Shown one piece after another: positions 23,763 to 31,684 of a stretch of 48,505 bases of DNA (position 1 is the stretch's first letter; every line of letters starts with the position of its first letter). The notes beneath the pieces are model-generated. The model made no database searches, was not told where the DNA came from, and worked only from the letters and a program-made list of their open reading frames with translations. This DNA comes from DASZZX01 sp036260415 (GTDB lineage Bacteria; Actinomycetota; Nitriliruptoria; Nitriliruptorales; JAHWKO01). Where the stretch lies: NCBI GenBank assembly GCA_036260415.1, contig DASZZX010000260.1, positions 1 through 48,505 on the forward strand, given 5' to 3'. The position numbers and the translations under genes were made by a program.

Positions 23763-25556
23763 TCAGGCCTCCGCGTAGATGTCCTCGATCGCCTGGTCGT
23801 ACTTGTCCACCACGACGCGGCGCTTGACCTTCAAGGTCGGCGTGAGCTCGCCACCCTCGATCGTGAAGTCCTGGGGGAGGATGCGGAACTCGCGGATCGA
23901 CTCGGCGCGTGACACGGCCGCGTTGGCGTGGTCCACCGCCTCCTGGATGGTGGCGCGCAGGTCGGGGTCGTCGGTGAGGTCGGCGACCGACTTGCCCTGC
24001 TTGCCGTGCTGATCCGCCCAGCGCGGGAACTCGTCGGGGTCGATGGTGATGAGGGCCCCGATGAACGGCCGGTCGTCGCCGACCACCATCGACTGGCTGA
24101 CCAACGGGTGGGAGCGGAGCCGGTCCTCCAGGACCGCCGGCGCGACGTTCTTGCCGCCGGCGGTGACGATCAGCTCCTTCTTGCGACCGGTGATGCGCAG
24201 GAACCCGTCGTCGTCGAGGTCCCCGATGTCGCCGGTGTGGAACCACCCGTCGTCGTCCAGCACCTCCCGCGTGGCCTCCTCGTTCCGCCAGTAGCCGGCG
24301 AAGACGTTGGGGCCCTTGATCAGCACCTCACCGTCGTCGGCGATCCTCAGCGAAACGCCCGGGAACGGTTGGCCGACCGTGCCCACCTTGAACCCGCTCG
24401 GCCGGTTGGCGGTGGCGCCCGCGCTGGTCTCCGTCAGCCCGTAGCCCTCGAGGATGGTGACACCGATGCCGTTGTAGAAGTGGCCCAGGCGCTCGCCCAG
24501 CGCCGCCCCGCCCGACACCGCGTAGCGCAGTTCGCCGCCCATGCGGCTGCGCAGCTTCGAGTACACCAGCCGATCGAACACCGCGTGCTGGAGGCGGACC
24601 GGCAGGCTCGGCGAGCGACCGGCCTGCTGGTGGCGCGAGTGCTCGATCGCGACGTCCACGGCCCGCTTGAAGATGGCCGCCTTGCCCTCTTCGCTCGCCT
24701 TGCTGACGGCGCCGTTGTAGACCTTCTCCCAGATCCGTGGGACCGACAGCAGGAAGGTCGGGCGGAGCATGGGAAGCTCCTCGATGAGCTCCTGCGGGCT
24801 GGTGGCGTAACCGATCTGGACCCCGGCCTCGACACATCCCGCCTGGATGAGCTGCGCGAACGAGTGCGCCAGCGGCAGGAACAGCAGCGTCCGGTCGTCG
24901 GTGGAGAAGAGCTCGGGCAGCCAGGCGATCGCCTGCACCGCGTCCCACCGCAGGTTGTGATGCAGGGTGACGCAGCCCTTGGGCCGTCCTGTGGTGCCGG
25001 AGGTGTAGATGATCGTGGCCACCGAGTCGGGACCGATCTTCTCGCCGCGCCGGTCGAGCTCGTCGTCCGTCACCTCGTTCCCGCTGGCCGTAAGCTCATC
25101 GAGGCCGCCCTCGTCGATCACGAACACGTGGTCGAGCGGGGCGGCGTCGGCCACATGCTGCCACTGGGACCGCAGCTCGGCGGTCTCGAAGAACCCGATC
25201 CGTGCGCCGCTGTCGGCGATGATCCACTCGACCTGCTCGACCGAGTCGGTCTCGTAGATCGGCACGACCGTGGCTCCGGCCGCCATCGCCGCGTACTGCA
25301 GGTACGTCCACTCGATCCGCGTCTTGGACATGATGCACACACGGTCGTCGACCTCGACGCCGAGGCCCACCAAGCCACGCGCCAGCGCCTGCACCCTCGC
25401 GGCGAACTGGGCCGCGGTCACGTCGACGAACCGGTCACCGTCGCGGTACGCGAGCATCTTGCGGTCGGGGGTCTCGGTGGCGTGGTACCAGACGGGGTGT
25501 AGAAGGTTGGCGTCCTCGGGGAGCGTGACCTCACCTGGTGACGTGTACTCGCGCAT
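23763..25556 (-). CDS. Long-chain fatty acid-CoA ligase (FadD15-like)
   Basis: The 597-residue AMP-forming ligase activates long-chain fatty acids to acyl-CoA. It shows TIIYTSGTTGRPKGCV, EGYGLTETSAG, the GDIGDLDDDGFLRITGRKKELIVTAGGKNVAP hinge block and the long-chain-ligase-specific LFLPLAHSFAQ and LLSVPRIWEKVYNGA segments. The ATG at 25556 has GTGAGGAAC upstream. The synthetase at about 16-17.4 kb belongs to the same superfamily but is a distant, shorter relative. It is divergent from the histidine kinase gene across a 176-bp spacer. Confidence 0.93.
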   Translation of the reverse strand: MREYTSPGEVTLPEDANLLHPVWYHATETPDRKMLAYRDGDRFVDVTAAQFAARVQALARGLVGLGVEVDDRVCIMSKTRIEWTYLQYAAMAAGATVVPIYETDSVEQVEWIIADSGARIGFFETAELRSQWQHVADAAPLDHVFVIDEGGLDELTASGNEVTDDELDRRGEKIGPDSVATIIYTSGTTGRPKGCVTLHHNLRWDAVQAIAWLPELFSTDDRTLLFLPLAHSFAQLIQAGCVEAGVQIGYATSPQELIEELPMLRPTFLLSVPRIWEKVYNGAVSKASEEGKAAIFKRAVDVAIEHSRHQQAGRSPSLPVRLQHAVFDRLVYSKLRSRMGGELRYAVSGGAALGERLGHFYNGIGVTILEGYGLTETSAGATANRPSGFKVGTVGQPFPGVSLRIADDGEVLIKGPNVFAGYWRNEEATREVLDDDGWFHTGDIGDLDDDGFLRITGRKKELIVTAGGKNVAPAVLEDRLRSHPLVSQSMVVGDDRPFIGALITIDPDEFPRWADQHGKQGKSVADLTDDPDLRATIQEAVDHANAAVSRAESIREFRILPQDFTIEGGELTPTLKVKRRVVVDKYDQAIEDIYAEA

Positions 25557-25732
25557 GTTCCTCACCTGTCGGCAGCGGCGGGACGGTCGCCCGCGACGGG
25601 GACGGAGGGTAGCGGACCGCGGCACCTCACAGGGCCTTATCGTCGCTTCTGGAACGCGCACGAGCCGGGCGTCCGTTGGCCGGTGGCGGAACCTCACCTC
25701 GCCCTGACCCTGCGGCACTTGAGGAGGACCGC

Positions 25733-27331
25733 GTGACCGAGGCAGCTGTGCCGCGACCGCCGGGTGACCGGCGTCTTCTGCTGTCGTGGCAGCTGCTGAC
25801 GCTCGTCACGGCGACCGCCTACACGCTGGCCTCGCTGCGCTCGCCGCACTTGCGCGTGGCCCTGCACGCCGGCGACGCGCGCGCCATCCTCGAGGTGGCC
25901 GGCGTGTTCCTGGTGCTGTTCTCGGCGCTGATGATGGCCATCCCGGACGACGACCAGATCCGGCCGGCGCGCAACGCGTTCATCTCCGCGCTGGCGGTCA
26001 TCGCCGTCACGAACGGGCTGTTCGGGGTCAGCGCGACGGTCGCGTGGCAGCGCCTCACCGTCGATGAGGGTCTGGCGTTCTACCCGTGGGTCGCCGCACG
26101 GTACGAGGCCGGGCTGCTGTTCATCCTCGCCGGCATCGAGCGTCCCCGGCTCTCGCTGCCCCGCTACCTGTGGGCCTCGCTGACCGTGCTCGTGCTGGCC
26201 GATGGCCTGCTGCTGCTCGGCGCGGAGCGTCTCCCCGCCCTCGTGCAGTTGCGCAACGCGGGCGGCAGCCCCGAGATCACCATCCTCGCGACCGCCCCCC
26301 ACGCCGTGCTGCAAGCGGTCCCCGGCGCCCTCTTCCTGCTGGGCGGCTGGCTCGCCGGCCGCACCTACCTGCGGAGTGGGGCGCCGGTCTTCCTGCTCCT
26401 GTCGCTGGCGCTGATCGCGCAGGCCTTCACGCAGGTGCACGAGATCGTGCAGCCGGCGTTCCTCGGGCCCGTCGTCACCACCGCCGACGTGTTCCGCTCC
26501 GCCTCGTTCGTGCTGCTCTTCCTCGGCGCGCTGCTGCAAGTCCGCCGCCTGTACCAGGAACGCTCTGACACGGTGCGCGCCCAACAGGCCGACCTGTACG
26601 CCCAGGACGTTCTCGCCGAGGAGCTGATGCGCTTCCTGGTGCAGGAGCAGGATTTCCGCGCGATCGTCTCGCACGAGCTGGCGACGCCGGTGGCCACTAT
26701 CCGGGCCTTCGCGCACGTGCTGGGCGGGGCCGTGACCCCGTCCGGCCCCGCCCGGCACCGCCACGCGTTGGAGGGGATCCTCGCCGAGACGCGCCGCCTG
26801 ACGGAGTTGATCGCCCGCATCGACGAGCTGCGGGATCTGGAGCTGGCGGAGTTCCGCTGCGACCTTCGACCGGTCGCGATCCGCCCGCTGCTGGAGGAGG
26901 CCGCGAGCTTCGCCAGGGGGTTGCCGGGCGACCACCCGACCACAGTGGACTCCGACCACGTGCGGGTGTCCGCCGACCCGGTCCGGCTCGGGCAGGCGAT
27001 CCGCAACGTCCTGACCAACGCGGCCCGGTACGCGCCATCCAGCACCCCGGTCGCCATCCAGGGGCGCGAGGTGTCCGGGGGCCGGTTCTGGATCGCCATC
27101 AGCGACCGGGGTCCCGGGGTGCCCCTTGAGGAGCGGGAGGTGGTTCTGCGCCGCTACGCCCGGGGCACCACCGGGCGTCGCACACCCGGGACCGGTCTGG
27201 GTCTGTACGTCACCTCCCGGATCGTGGAGGCGCACAACGGCCGGATGTGGATCGAGGACGCCGGCGGGGCTCCTGGAACGGGGACGCGTGTGGTGATCGA
27301 ACTGCCCCTGGCCGACCGTGTCCTCGCCTGA
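25733..27331 (+). CDS. Membrane sensor histidine kinase (orphan)
   Basis: The 532-residue protein has seven or eight predicted membrane helices in its first 270 residues, a short coiled linker (270-305) and a kinase core: H-box FRAIVSHELATPVATI (H314), N-box AIRNVLTNAARYAPS, G1 DRGPGVPL and G2 GTGLGLYVTSRIVEAH. The membrane sensor resembles MASE-type integral domains, so the signal may be a membrane property or hydrophobic ligand. GAGGAGG precedes the GTG start. No response regulator is adjacent; the nearest are at 31.3 kb and 40.0 kb, and pairing with either is only a guess. It converges on dprE2. Confidence 0.9.
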   Translation: MTEAAVPRPPGDRRLLLSWQLLTLVTATAYTLASLRSPHLRVALHAGDARAILEVAGVFLVLFSALMMAIPDDDQIRPARNAFISALAVIAVTNGLFGVSATVAWQRLTVDEGLAFYPWVAARYEAGLLFILAGIERPRLSLPRYLWASLTVLVLADGLLLLGAERLPALVQLRNAGGSPEITILATAPHAVLQAVPGALFLLGGWLAGRTYLRSGAPVFLLLSLALIAQAFTQVHEIVQPAFLGPVVTTADVFRSASFVLLFLGALLQVRRLYQERSDTVRAQQADLYAQDVLAEELMRFLVQEQDFRAIVSHELATPVATIRAFAHVLGGAVTPSGPARHRHALEGILAETRRLTELIARIDELRDLELAEFRCDLRPVAIRPLLEEAASFARGLPGDHPTTVDSDHVRVSADPVRLGQAIRNVLTNAARYAPSSTPVAIQGREVSGGRFWIAISDRGPGVPLEEREVVLRRYARGTTGRRTPGTGLGLYVTSRIVEAHNGRMWIEDAGGAPGTGTRVVIELPLADRVLA

Positions 27332-27396
27332 CCGCGGTCAGCGACGCCGTCGGTGATCGTCCCCTCGTCTCGGCCTCGGCTCTCGCGGTCGCCCGA

Positions 27397-28152
27397 CTAC
27401 AGCGCCAGGCGACGCAGCACCGGCCGTGGCAGCGCACGGATGACCAGCATGACCCACCGCAGCGCTCCAGGGACCCAGACCACCTCCCGGCGCGAACGGA
27501 GGCCTCCGACGATCGCGTCGGCGACCGCCTCCGCGGTGGTCGAGAGAGGTGCCGGCTCGTGGCCGGCGGTCATCTTCGTGTGGACGAACCCGGGCCGGAC
27601 GGTCAGGACGTTGACCCCGCTGCCGTCGAGCGCGTGCGACAAGCCCTCGGCGAACGCGTCGAGCCCGGCCTTGGACGACCCGTACACCCAGTTGGACGGG
27701 CGAGCGCGCACACCGGCGGCCGAGGACAGGATCACCAGGGCGCCGTGTCCCTGGCGGTACAGCGCCTGCGCCAGCGGCACTCCCACCGAGACGGCGCCGA
27801 CGTAGTTGGTCCGGACCACGTGCAGCGCCGCCCGCGGGTCGCGCGCCGCCACCTCGTGCTCGCCGAGGACGCCGAACGCGAGCACGACCACGTCGAGGTC
27901 ACCGGCGGCGAACCAGCGCTCGACCTGGGCAGGGTGGGCATCGGTGTCCAGAGCATCGAACCCAGCCGTCTCGACCTGCGCACCGGTGCCACGCAGATCG
28001 TGTGCGGCCGCTGCCAGGGCGTCGTTGCGCCGCCCCGCGAGGACCACCCGCCGGGCACCGCTCGCGATCAGCGCCCGGGCGGTGGCGAGCCCGATATCGG
28101 ACGTGCCGCCCACGACGAGCACGGAACGGGCGGAACCCAGGGCGTCGCGCAC
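27397..28152 (-). CDS. dprE2: Decaprenylphospho-beta-D-erythro-pentofuranosid-2-ulose 2-reductase (DprE2)
   Basis: The 251-residue short-chain dehydrogenase has the nucleotide-binding motif VVGGTSDIGLATA and the catalytic triad in VILSSAAGVRARPSNWVYGSSKAG (Ser, Tyr, Lys). As the partner of DprE1 it reduces the 2-keto intermediate to decaprenyl-phosphoryl-arabinose. The GTG at 28152 lies 2 bp after the dprE1 stop codon. The assignment rests on the SDR fold plus adjacency to dprE1, the usual arrangement in mycobacteria. Confidence 0.9.
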   Translation of the reverse strand: MRDALGSARSVLVVGGTSDIGLATARALIASGARRVVLAGRRNDALAAAAHDLRGTGAQVETAGFDALDTDAHPAQVERWFAAGDLDVVVLAFGVLGEHEVAARDPRAALHVVRTNYVGAVSVGVPLAQALYRQGHGALVILSSAAGVRARPSNWVYGSSKAGLDAFAEGLSHALDGSGVNVLTVRPGFVHTKMTAGHEPAPLSTTAEAVADAIVGGLRSRREVVWVPGALRWVMLVIRALPRPVLRRLAL

Positions 28153-28154
28153 GG

Positions 28155-29495
28155 CTACAGCTCGAGCCGGCGCGCCAGGTCGGAGCGCAGCACATGGGAC
28201 GGATCCAGGCGGTCGCGGACCGAGCACCACCGGTCCAGGTGCGGGTACATCTCGGGGAGCAGCTCGGGCTTGGTGCGCGCGTCCTTGGCCAGGTAGACGC
28301 GCCCGCCCGCGGCGACGACCTCTCGGTCGAAGGCGTCCAGCAGCGCGCCGAGGCCGTCGGTCGCGATGGGGATGTCGAGCGCCAGGGTCCAGCCCGGCGC
28401 AGGGAAGGACAGCGGGCCCGGGTTGCCTGCGCCGAAGCGCTTGAGCACCGCCAGGAACGATGCCACGCGAGCGTGGGACAGACGGCCCACGATCCGGCGC
28501 AGGGTCTCCTCCGCGCCGAACGGCACCACGAACTGGTACTGCACGAACCCCCGCGGCCCGTACAAGCGGTTCCAGCCGCGCACCCCGTCGAGCGGGTGGA
28601 GGAACGCCGCGAGCGGGACCACCTCGCCCTCACGCCGCTCGGGCGCCTTGCGGAACCAGAACTCGTTGAAGGCGCGCACGGTGAGCGGAGTCAGCAGCCC
28701 GCTCGGCAACCACGGCGGGGCGGTGAGCCGCGCCACCGGGTGAAACGCGAGCGCGTCGCGGGTGCGGTCCCTGGGCAGCTGCTCCAGACTCGCGTGGTCG
28801 CCACGTGTCAACACCGAGCGGCCCAGCCGGGCTCCGGTCGCCAGCAGGTCGATCCACGCCACCGAGTACCGGTACTCGTGGTCGCGGGTCTGCAGCCGCG
28901 TCAGGCAGTCGTCGAGGTCACGGGCACGCTCCGTGTCGACGCGGATCGCGGCGGTCTCGATCGGCTGGAGGTCGAACGTCGCCTCGGTGATCACGCCAGT
29001 CAACCCCATGCCGCCGGCGGTCGCCCAGAAGGCCTCGTCCTTCGGGGTCAGCTCGAACGTGCCCGCCGGAGCGTGCAGGGTGAGCCGGCGCACGTGCTCG
29101 CAGAAGCTGCCGTCACGGTGGTGGTTCTTGCCGTGGATATCGGCCGCGATCGCCCCGCCGACTGTCACGTGCCGCGTGCCGGGGCTGACCCACGGAAACC
29201 AGCCGAGCGGGACGAGGACTCGCATGAGCGTGTCGAGGCTGACCCCCGCGTCCACGGTGGCCGTGCCGGCGGTGAGATCGAGGGCGCGGACACGCGCCAG
29301 CGTGGTCGCGTCCATGACGACCCCGCCGGCGTTCTGCGCCGCGTCGCCGTAGCTGCGTCCGAGTCCGCGTGCGACCACCCCACGCGCCGGGGCATCCTCG
29401 AGCGCGACGTCGACGTCGGCGGCGTCGCGCAGCGCGACGACCGTGGCGCGGGTCGGCGCCGCCCTCCCCCACCCCGTCAGCAGCTCATCCGGCAT
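28155..29495 (-). CDS. dprE1: Decaprenylphospho-beta-D-ribofuranose 2-oxidase (DprE1)
   Basis: The 446-residue FAD enzyme oxidises the 2-OH of decaprenyl-phosphoryl-ribose, the first step of epimerisation to the arabinose donor. Landmarks include GLGRSYGDAAQN, the FAD-contact segment ADIHGKNHHRDGSF, LYGPRGFVQYQFVVP and the C-terminal YPHLDRWCSVRDRLDP. The lysine of YLAKDART (K404) matches the catalytic lysine of the mycobacterial enzyme. At the position of mycobacterial Cys387 (in GWNIC) this protein has alanine (GWTLA, A372). The ATG overlaps the end of ubiA by 11 bp, so translation is coupled. Confidence 0.93.
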   Translation of the reverse strand: MPDELLTGWGRAAPTRATVVALRDAADVDVALEDAPARGVVARGLGRSYGDAAQNAGGVVMDATTLARVRALDLTAGTATVDAGVSLDTLMRVLVPLGWFPWVSPGTRHVTVGGAIAADIHGKNHHRDGSFCEHVRRLTLHAPAGTFELTPKDEAFWATAGGMGLTGVITEATFDLQPIETAAIRVDTERARDLDDCLTRLQTRDHEYRYSVAWIDLLATGARLGRSVLTRGDHASLEQLPRDRTRDALAFHPVARLTAPPWLPSGLLTPLTVRAFNEFWFRKAPERREGEVVPLAAFLHPLDGVRGWNRLYGPRGFVQYQFVVPFGAEETLRRIVGRLSHARVASFLAVLKRFGAGNPGPLSFPAPGWTLALDIPIATDGLGALLDAFDREVVAAGGRVYLAKDARTKPELLPEMYPHLDRWCSVRDRLDPSHVLRSDLARRLEL

Positions 29496-30447
29496 AGACG
29501 CCCAGAGCGTAGACACCGGTCCACACGAGCCCCGCGAACTGCAGCGGGCGGTCCCGCGCGACCAGCTCCTCCGGCGCCTCCCCGAACCCGGCCTCCAGCA
29601 GCAGTGCGTACCGTAGGGTCGCGAGCACGAACGGGATGATCGACAGCTCATACCAGATCGCCCCGGCGGAGGATGCCACCGCTTCATCGAACGCCCACAG
29701 GCAGTACGCGAGGATGGTCACCGCGGCGGCGGTCGAACGCACGAAGTGCAGGTAGCCGGCCGAGTAGTACGACAGCACCACCCTCGTCGCTGCTGCCGTC
29801 CCGACGTTGGTCGCCTCGGCATGACGCTTGCCGGTCACCATGAACAGCGAGCCGAACGACGCCACGATCAGGAACCAGCTCGAGATCTCCACCTCGGCAG
29901 CGACCCCGCCGCCGATCGCCCGCAGCACGAAGCCGGCCGCCACCACCACGAGGTCGAGGATCACGACGTGCTTCAGCCGCACGCTGTACGCGAGCATGAT
30001 CGCGACGTACAGGGCGACGACCAGCGCGAACGTGGTGGACAGTAGGAGCCACCCGCTCGCCACCGCGCTCGTCAGGAGGATGGCCCCAAAGCTCGCCGCC
30101 AGGCCCTCCGGCACGGCGCCGGCCGCGACCGGCCGCGTGACCTTGATGGGGTGGTGGCGGTCCCGCTCGGCGTCCAGCGCGTCGTTGACCAGGTAGATGC
30201 CGCTCGCCGCCGCGCACCACACCCCGAACCCGACGAGGACGCGCGCCAGCGGGCCCGGCTCGAGCAGCACACCGGCCGCGCCCGGCGCGGCAAACAGCAG
30301 CAGGTTCTTGGTCCACTGCTTGGGCCGGGCAGCGCGCACGAGAGATGCCAGCAACCGCGGTTCGGATCGGGGCACCGACCGCACCGACCGGTGACGGTGC
30401 TCTTCGAGGCCGCCCTGGATGGACACGCGATCCCCGCTCCGGCCCAT
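29485..30447 (-). CDS. ubiA: Decaprenyl-phosphate phosphoribosyltransferase (UbiA family, Rv3806c-like)
   Basis: The 320-residue polytopic membrane protein has the UbiA prenyltransferase signatures: the entry segment RPKQWTKNLLLFAAP, the first Asp-rich motif LVNDALDAERDRHHP with IKVTRP, and YSVRLKHVVILDLVVVAAGF. In mycobacteria this homologue transfers phosphoribose from PRPP to decaprenyl phosphate, feeding DprE1/DprE2. Its place directly before dprE1 supports that role rather than quinone synthesis. The ATG at 30447 has CGGAGCGG upstream; a GTG at 30426 is an alternative. Confidence 0.9.
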   Translation of the reverse strand: MGRSGDRVSIQGGLEEHRHRSVRSVPRSEPRLLASLVRAARPKQWTKNLLLFAAPGAAGVLLEPGPLARVLVGFGVWCAAASGIYLVNDALDAERDRHHPIKVTRPVAAGAVPEGLAASFGAILLTSAVASGWLLLSTTFALVVALYVAIMLAYSVRLKHVVILDLVVVAAGFVLRAIGGGVAAEVEISSWFLIVASFGSLFMVTGKRHAEATNVGTAAATRVVLSYYSAGYLHFVRSTAAAVTILAYCLWAFDEAVASSAGAIWYELSIIPFVLATLRYALLLEAGFGEAPEELVARDRPLQFAGLVWTGVYALGVYAG

Positions 30448-30478
30448 CGCCGCTCCGTGGTTCGGACGGCCAACCCAG

Positions 30479-31090
30479 CTAGCTCGACTGCTTGGCACCG
30501 GTCTCGATGATGACGACCAGCAGGTAGCCCTGGCCCTGGTACTGCTCGAGGTCGAGCCGTCCGGTGTCGCCGCCGGCATCCTGCTGGACGCCCTCGGCGC
30601 TGAACTCCTTGACGTGCCCCGCGACCTGCACGAGGCGGCCGACCTCCAGGTTGAGCTTGGTCGTGTCGATCCCCGCATCGAGGACGGCGAGCAGGCACTC
30701 CAGCTTACCGTCGTGCTCACCCACCTTCGGCAGGCACAGTTCCTCGCCACCCTTGCCCCCACCCATGGCGGTCAGGAAGATGATGCGTTCGCTCTCGGTG
30801 ACCTGAGCGATCTGGCCGGTGAGGATGACGTCCTGACCGATGAAGCTGGGTTGCCCTCCGATCGACCCGGGGTCCGCGGTCTCGAACACCCCTTCACCGG
30901 CGAACGGACCCGTCGGCTCCGCGGTGGGGACGGCGCCCTCGGTGGCGACCTGCCCGACCTCAGCCCCGATATCGGGCTGCTGTTGGCCCTTCTGTTCGCC
31001 ACCTCCGCCGCAGGCGGCCCCGAGGGCCAGTGTCGCCAGCAGAGCGCCCCGCGACAACCAGGTGTGGGAAGCCTCCCTGGGCGCAACCAT
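30479..31090 (-). CDS. Putative lipoprotein of unknown function
   Basis: The 203-residue protein starts after a perfect CTCAGGAGG ribosome binding site. It has a basic N-terminus, a hydrophobic stretch and LALGAACGGGGE, a lipobox-like site with Cys followed by Gly residues (position -3 is Gly, which is weaker than Leu). The mature part looks like an OB-type or beta-rich domain (FIGQDVILTGQIAQVTESERIIFLT; LVQVAGHVKEF). It ends 31 bp before ubiA on the same strand and may be the first gene of the ubiA-dprE1-dprE2 operon. Function is not inferred beyond envelope location. Confidence 0.7.
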   Translation of the reverse strand: MVAPREASHTWLSRGALLATLALGAACGGGGEQKGQQQPDIGAEVGQVATEGAVPTAEPTGPFAGEGVFETADPGSIGGQPSFIGQDVILTGQIAQVTESERIIFLTAMGGGKGGEELCLPKVGEHDGKLECLLAVLDAGIDTTKLNLEVGRLVQVAGHVKEFSAEGVQQDAGGDTGRLDLEQYQGQGYLLVVIIETGAKQSS

Positions 31091-31270
31091 GTACGGCCTC
31101 CTGAGTCCCGTGGAGTTCCTGGGCGCAGGGCGCCGTCCGCGTGCCCTCCGCGTCGCCAGCCCGAGCGGGCGGACCTTGGTGCGGCATCCTGCCACGTTCA
31201 CGGCACCGTCGTCACCGCCATGACCACGTTGGCGACGGTGATCCGTGGTCGGTCGCGGCATCGTGCACGC

Positions 31271-31684
31271 TCACCGGGAGGTCATCCCGCCGTCGCTCGC
31301 GGCGCGCGGTGAGGTCTCTCGGCCCTGCGCGACGGCGCGGAGCGTGGACAGCAGGACCGGTACCTCGACCGACTTGCGGAGGAGCGCAGCGGCACCCGCC
31401 TGAATCGCGGCCCGGCAGGCGACGTCATGCGGACGGGCCGTAAGGATGACGCAGGCGGTCGTGGGGCTGCTGCGATGGATCTGCCCGACAGCCGTGATCC
31501 CGTCGCCGCCAGGCAGGTCGAGGTCGACGAGCGCCACCGCTGGCTGCGAGTTGGCGGCCATGCGGCCTGCCTCGTCGCCGCGCTCGGCCTGCCCCACGAC
31601 GGCGATGTCGTCCTCCAGCGAGAGCACCGCCGCGAGCGCCTCGCGGTAGCCGGGGTGGTCCTCCACCAGCAACACCGTGATCAC
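31271..31684 (-). CDS. Receiver-only response regulator
   Basis: The 137-residue protein is a CheY-like receiver: acidic pocket VEDH, phospho-acceptor Asp in VALVDLDLPGGDG, switch residue in VILTARP and the conserved Lys in LLRKSVE. It stops soon after the receiver, with no DNA-binding domain. It closely resembles the receiver half of the LuxR-type regulator at 39984-40640. Its GTG start overlaps the stop of the antiporter-Usp gene (GTGA), so the two are translationally coupled. It may act as a phosphate sink or through protein-protein contact; both are inference. Confidence 0.87.
   Translation of the reverse strand: MITVLLVEDHPGYREALAAVLSLEDDIAVVGQAERGDEAGRMAANSQPAVALVDLDLPGGDGITAVGQIHRSSPTTACVILTARPHDVACRAAIQAGAAALLRKSVEVPVLLSTLRAVAQGRETSPRAASDGGMTSR

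Noticed and set aside
31091..31270. Remnant of a lost HTH domain downstream of the receiver-only regulator
   Set aside because: No frame in this 180-bp stretch shows LuxR-type HTH residues, and it is too short for the missing linker and domain.
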